Position numbers and translations under genes: made by a program. A stretch of DNA of 7,272 nucleotides from Acetofilamentum sp. (lineage in GTDB: Bacteria > Bacteroidota > Bacteroidia > Bacteroidales > JAFGUD01), in assembly GCA_020722645.1 (NCBI GenBank), contig DYKL01000178.1, positions 1-7,272 of the forward strand, read 5' to 3'. Under the pieces are notes generated by a model that was not told where the DNA came from, ran no database searches, and saw nothing but the letters and a program-made list of their open reading frames with translations. The first letter of the stretch is position 1, and the number at the start of each line of letters is the position of its first letter. Shown here one piece after another: positions 7,248 to 7,272 of this stretch.

Positions 7248-7272
7248 CAAATTTTGCTGTTTGGTATAATTT
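7248..7272. other. Right-edge sequence, unassigned
   Basis: The 25 bases after the Rhs TAA are AT-rich with no convincing hairpin. None of the three forward frames resumes recognisable Rhs sequence before the window ends. Confidence 0.4.

Noticed and set aside
7238..7272. Open forward frame from ATG 7238 (MLVTNFAVWYN) to the right edge
   Set aside because: Only 11 codons are visible and it overlaps the Rhs end; no family can be recognised. It could be the start of an inserted or next gene, but that is unsupported.
7231..7272. Open reverse frame from the right edge ending in KLYQTAKFVTNIL and a stop at 7231-7233
   Set aside because: Thirteen residues are too few to tell a gene end from chance, although it would fit an insertion at the Rhs break.

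Overview
The window is AT-rich (roughly 70% by eye) with four same-strand genes and almost no non-coding DNA. The protein families point to a member of the Bacteroidota with a type IX secretion system (T9SS). The evidence is a type A C-terminal sorting domain (KVYPNP start), a Bacteroidota-type tail-fibre-like protein with GNVGIGT repeats, a lipobox lipoprotein, a coathanger-like PGF motif, and A/T-rich start regions without Shine-Dalgarno sequences. Genus cannot be named from this sequence.

Layout: (1) 1-1124, the C-terminal 373 residues of a tail-fibre-like surface protein that enters from the left edge, with 73-residue repeats and a C-terminal coiled coil. (2) 1168-1635, a small secreted protein with one YD-like motif and a T9SS sorting domain. 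(3) 1647-2279, a cysteine- and aromatic-rich lipoprotein that may be lipocalin-like. (4) 2313-7247, a 1644-residue secreted SpvB/TcdB-like Rhs (YD-repeat) protein. In order it has a signal peptide, a coathanger-like motif, an SpvB domain, seven FG-GAP/VCBS-type calcium loops, a TcdB middle region and about 700 residues of YD repeats. It stops just before the point where Rhs cores normally carry the DHLGS and DPxG motifs and a variable C-terminal tip. Gaps are 43, 11 and 33 bp with no visible terminator, so the genes could be one transcript.

The genes look like an exported surface module: a repeat-rich fibre, a T9SS-sorted YD mini-protein, an outer-membrane lipoprotein and a toxin-complex-like Rhs shell. 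That they act together is inference from spacing and shared secretion features. The two points most worth checking are the three 23-bp tandem units across the Rhs start, which create an 8-codon mini-ORF whose TGA overlaps the Rhs ATG, and the loss of Rhs homology about 30 bp before the Rhs stop.
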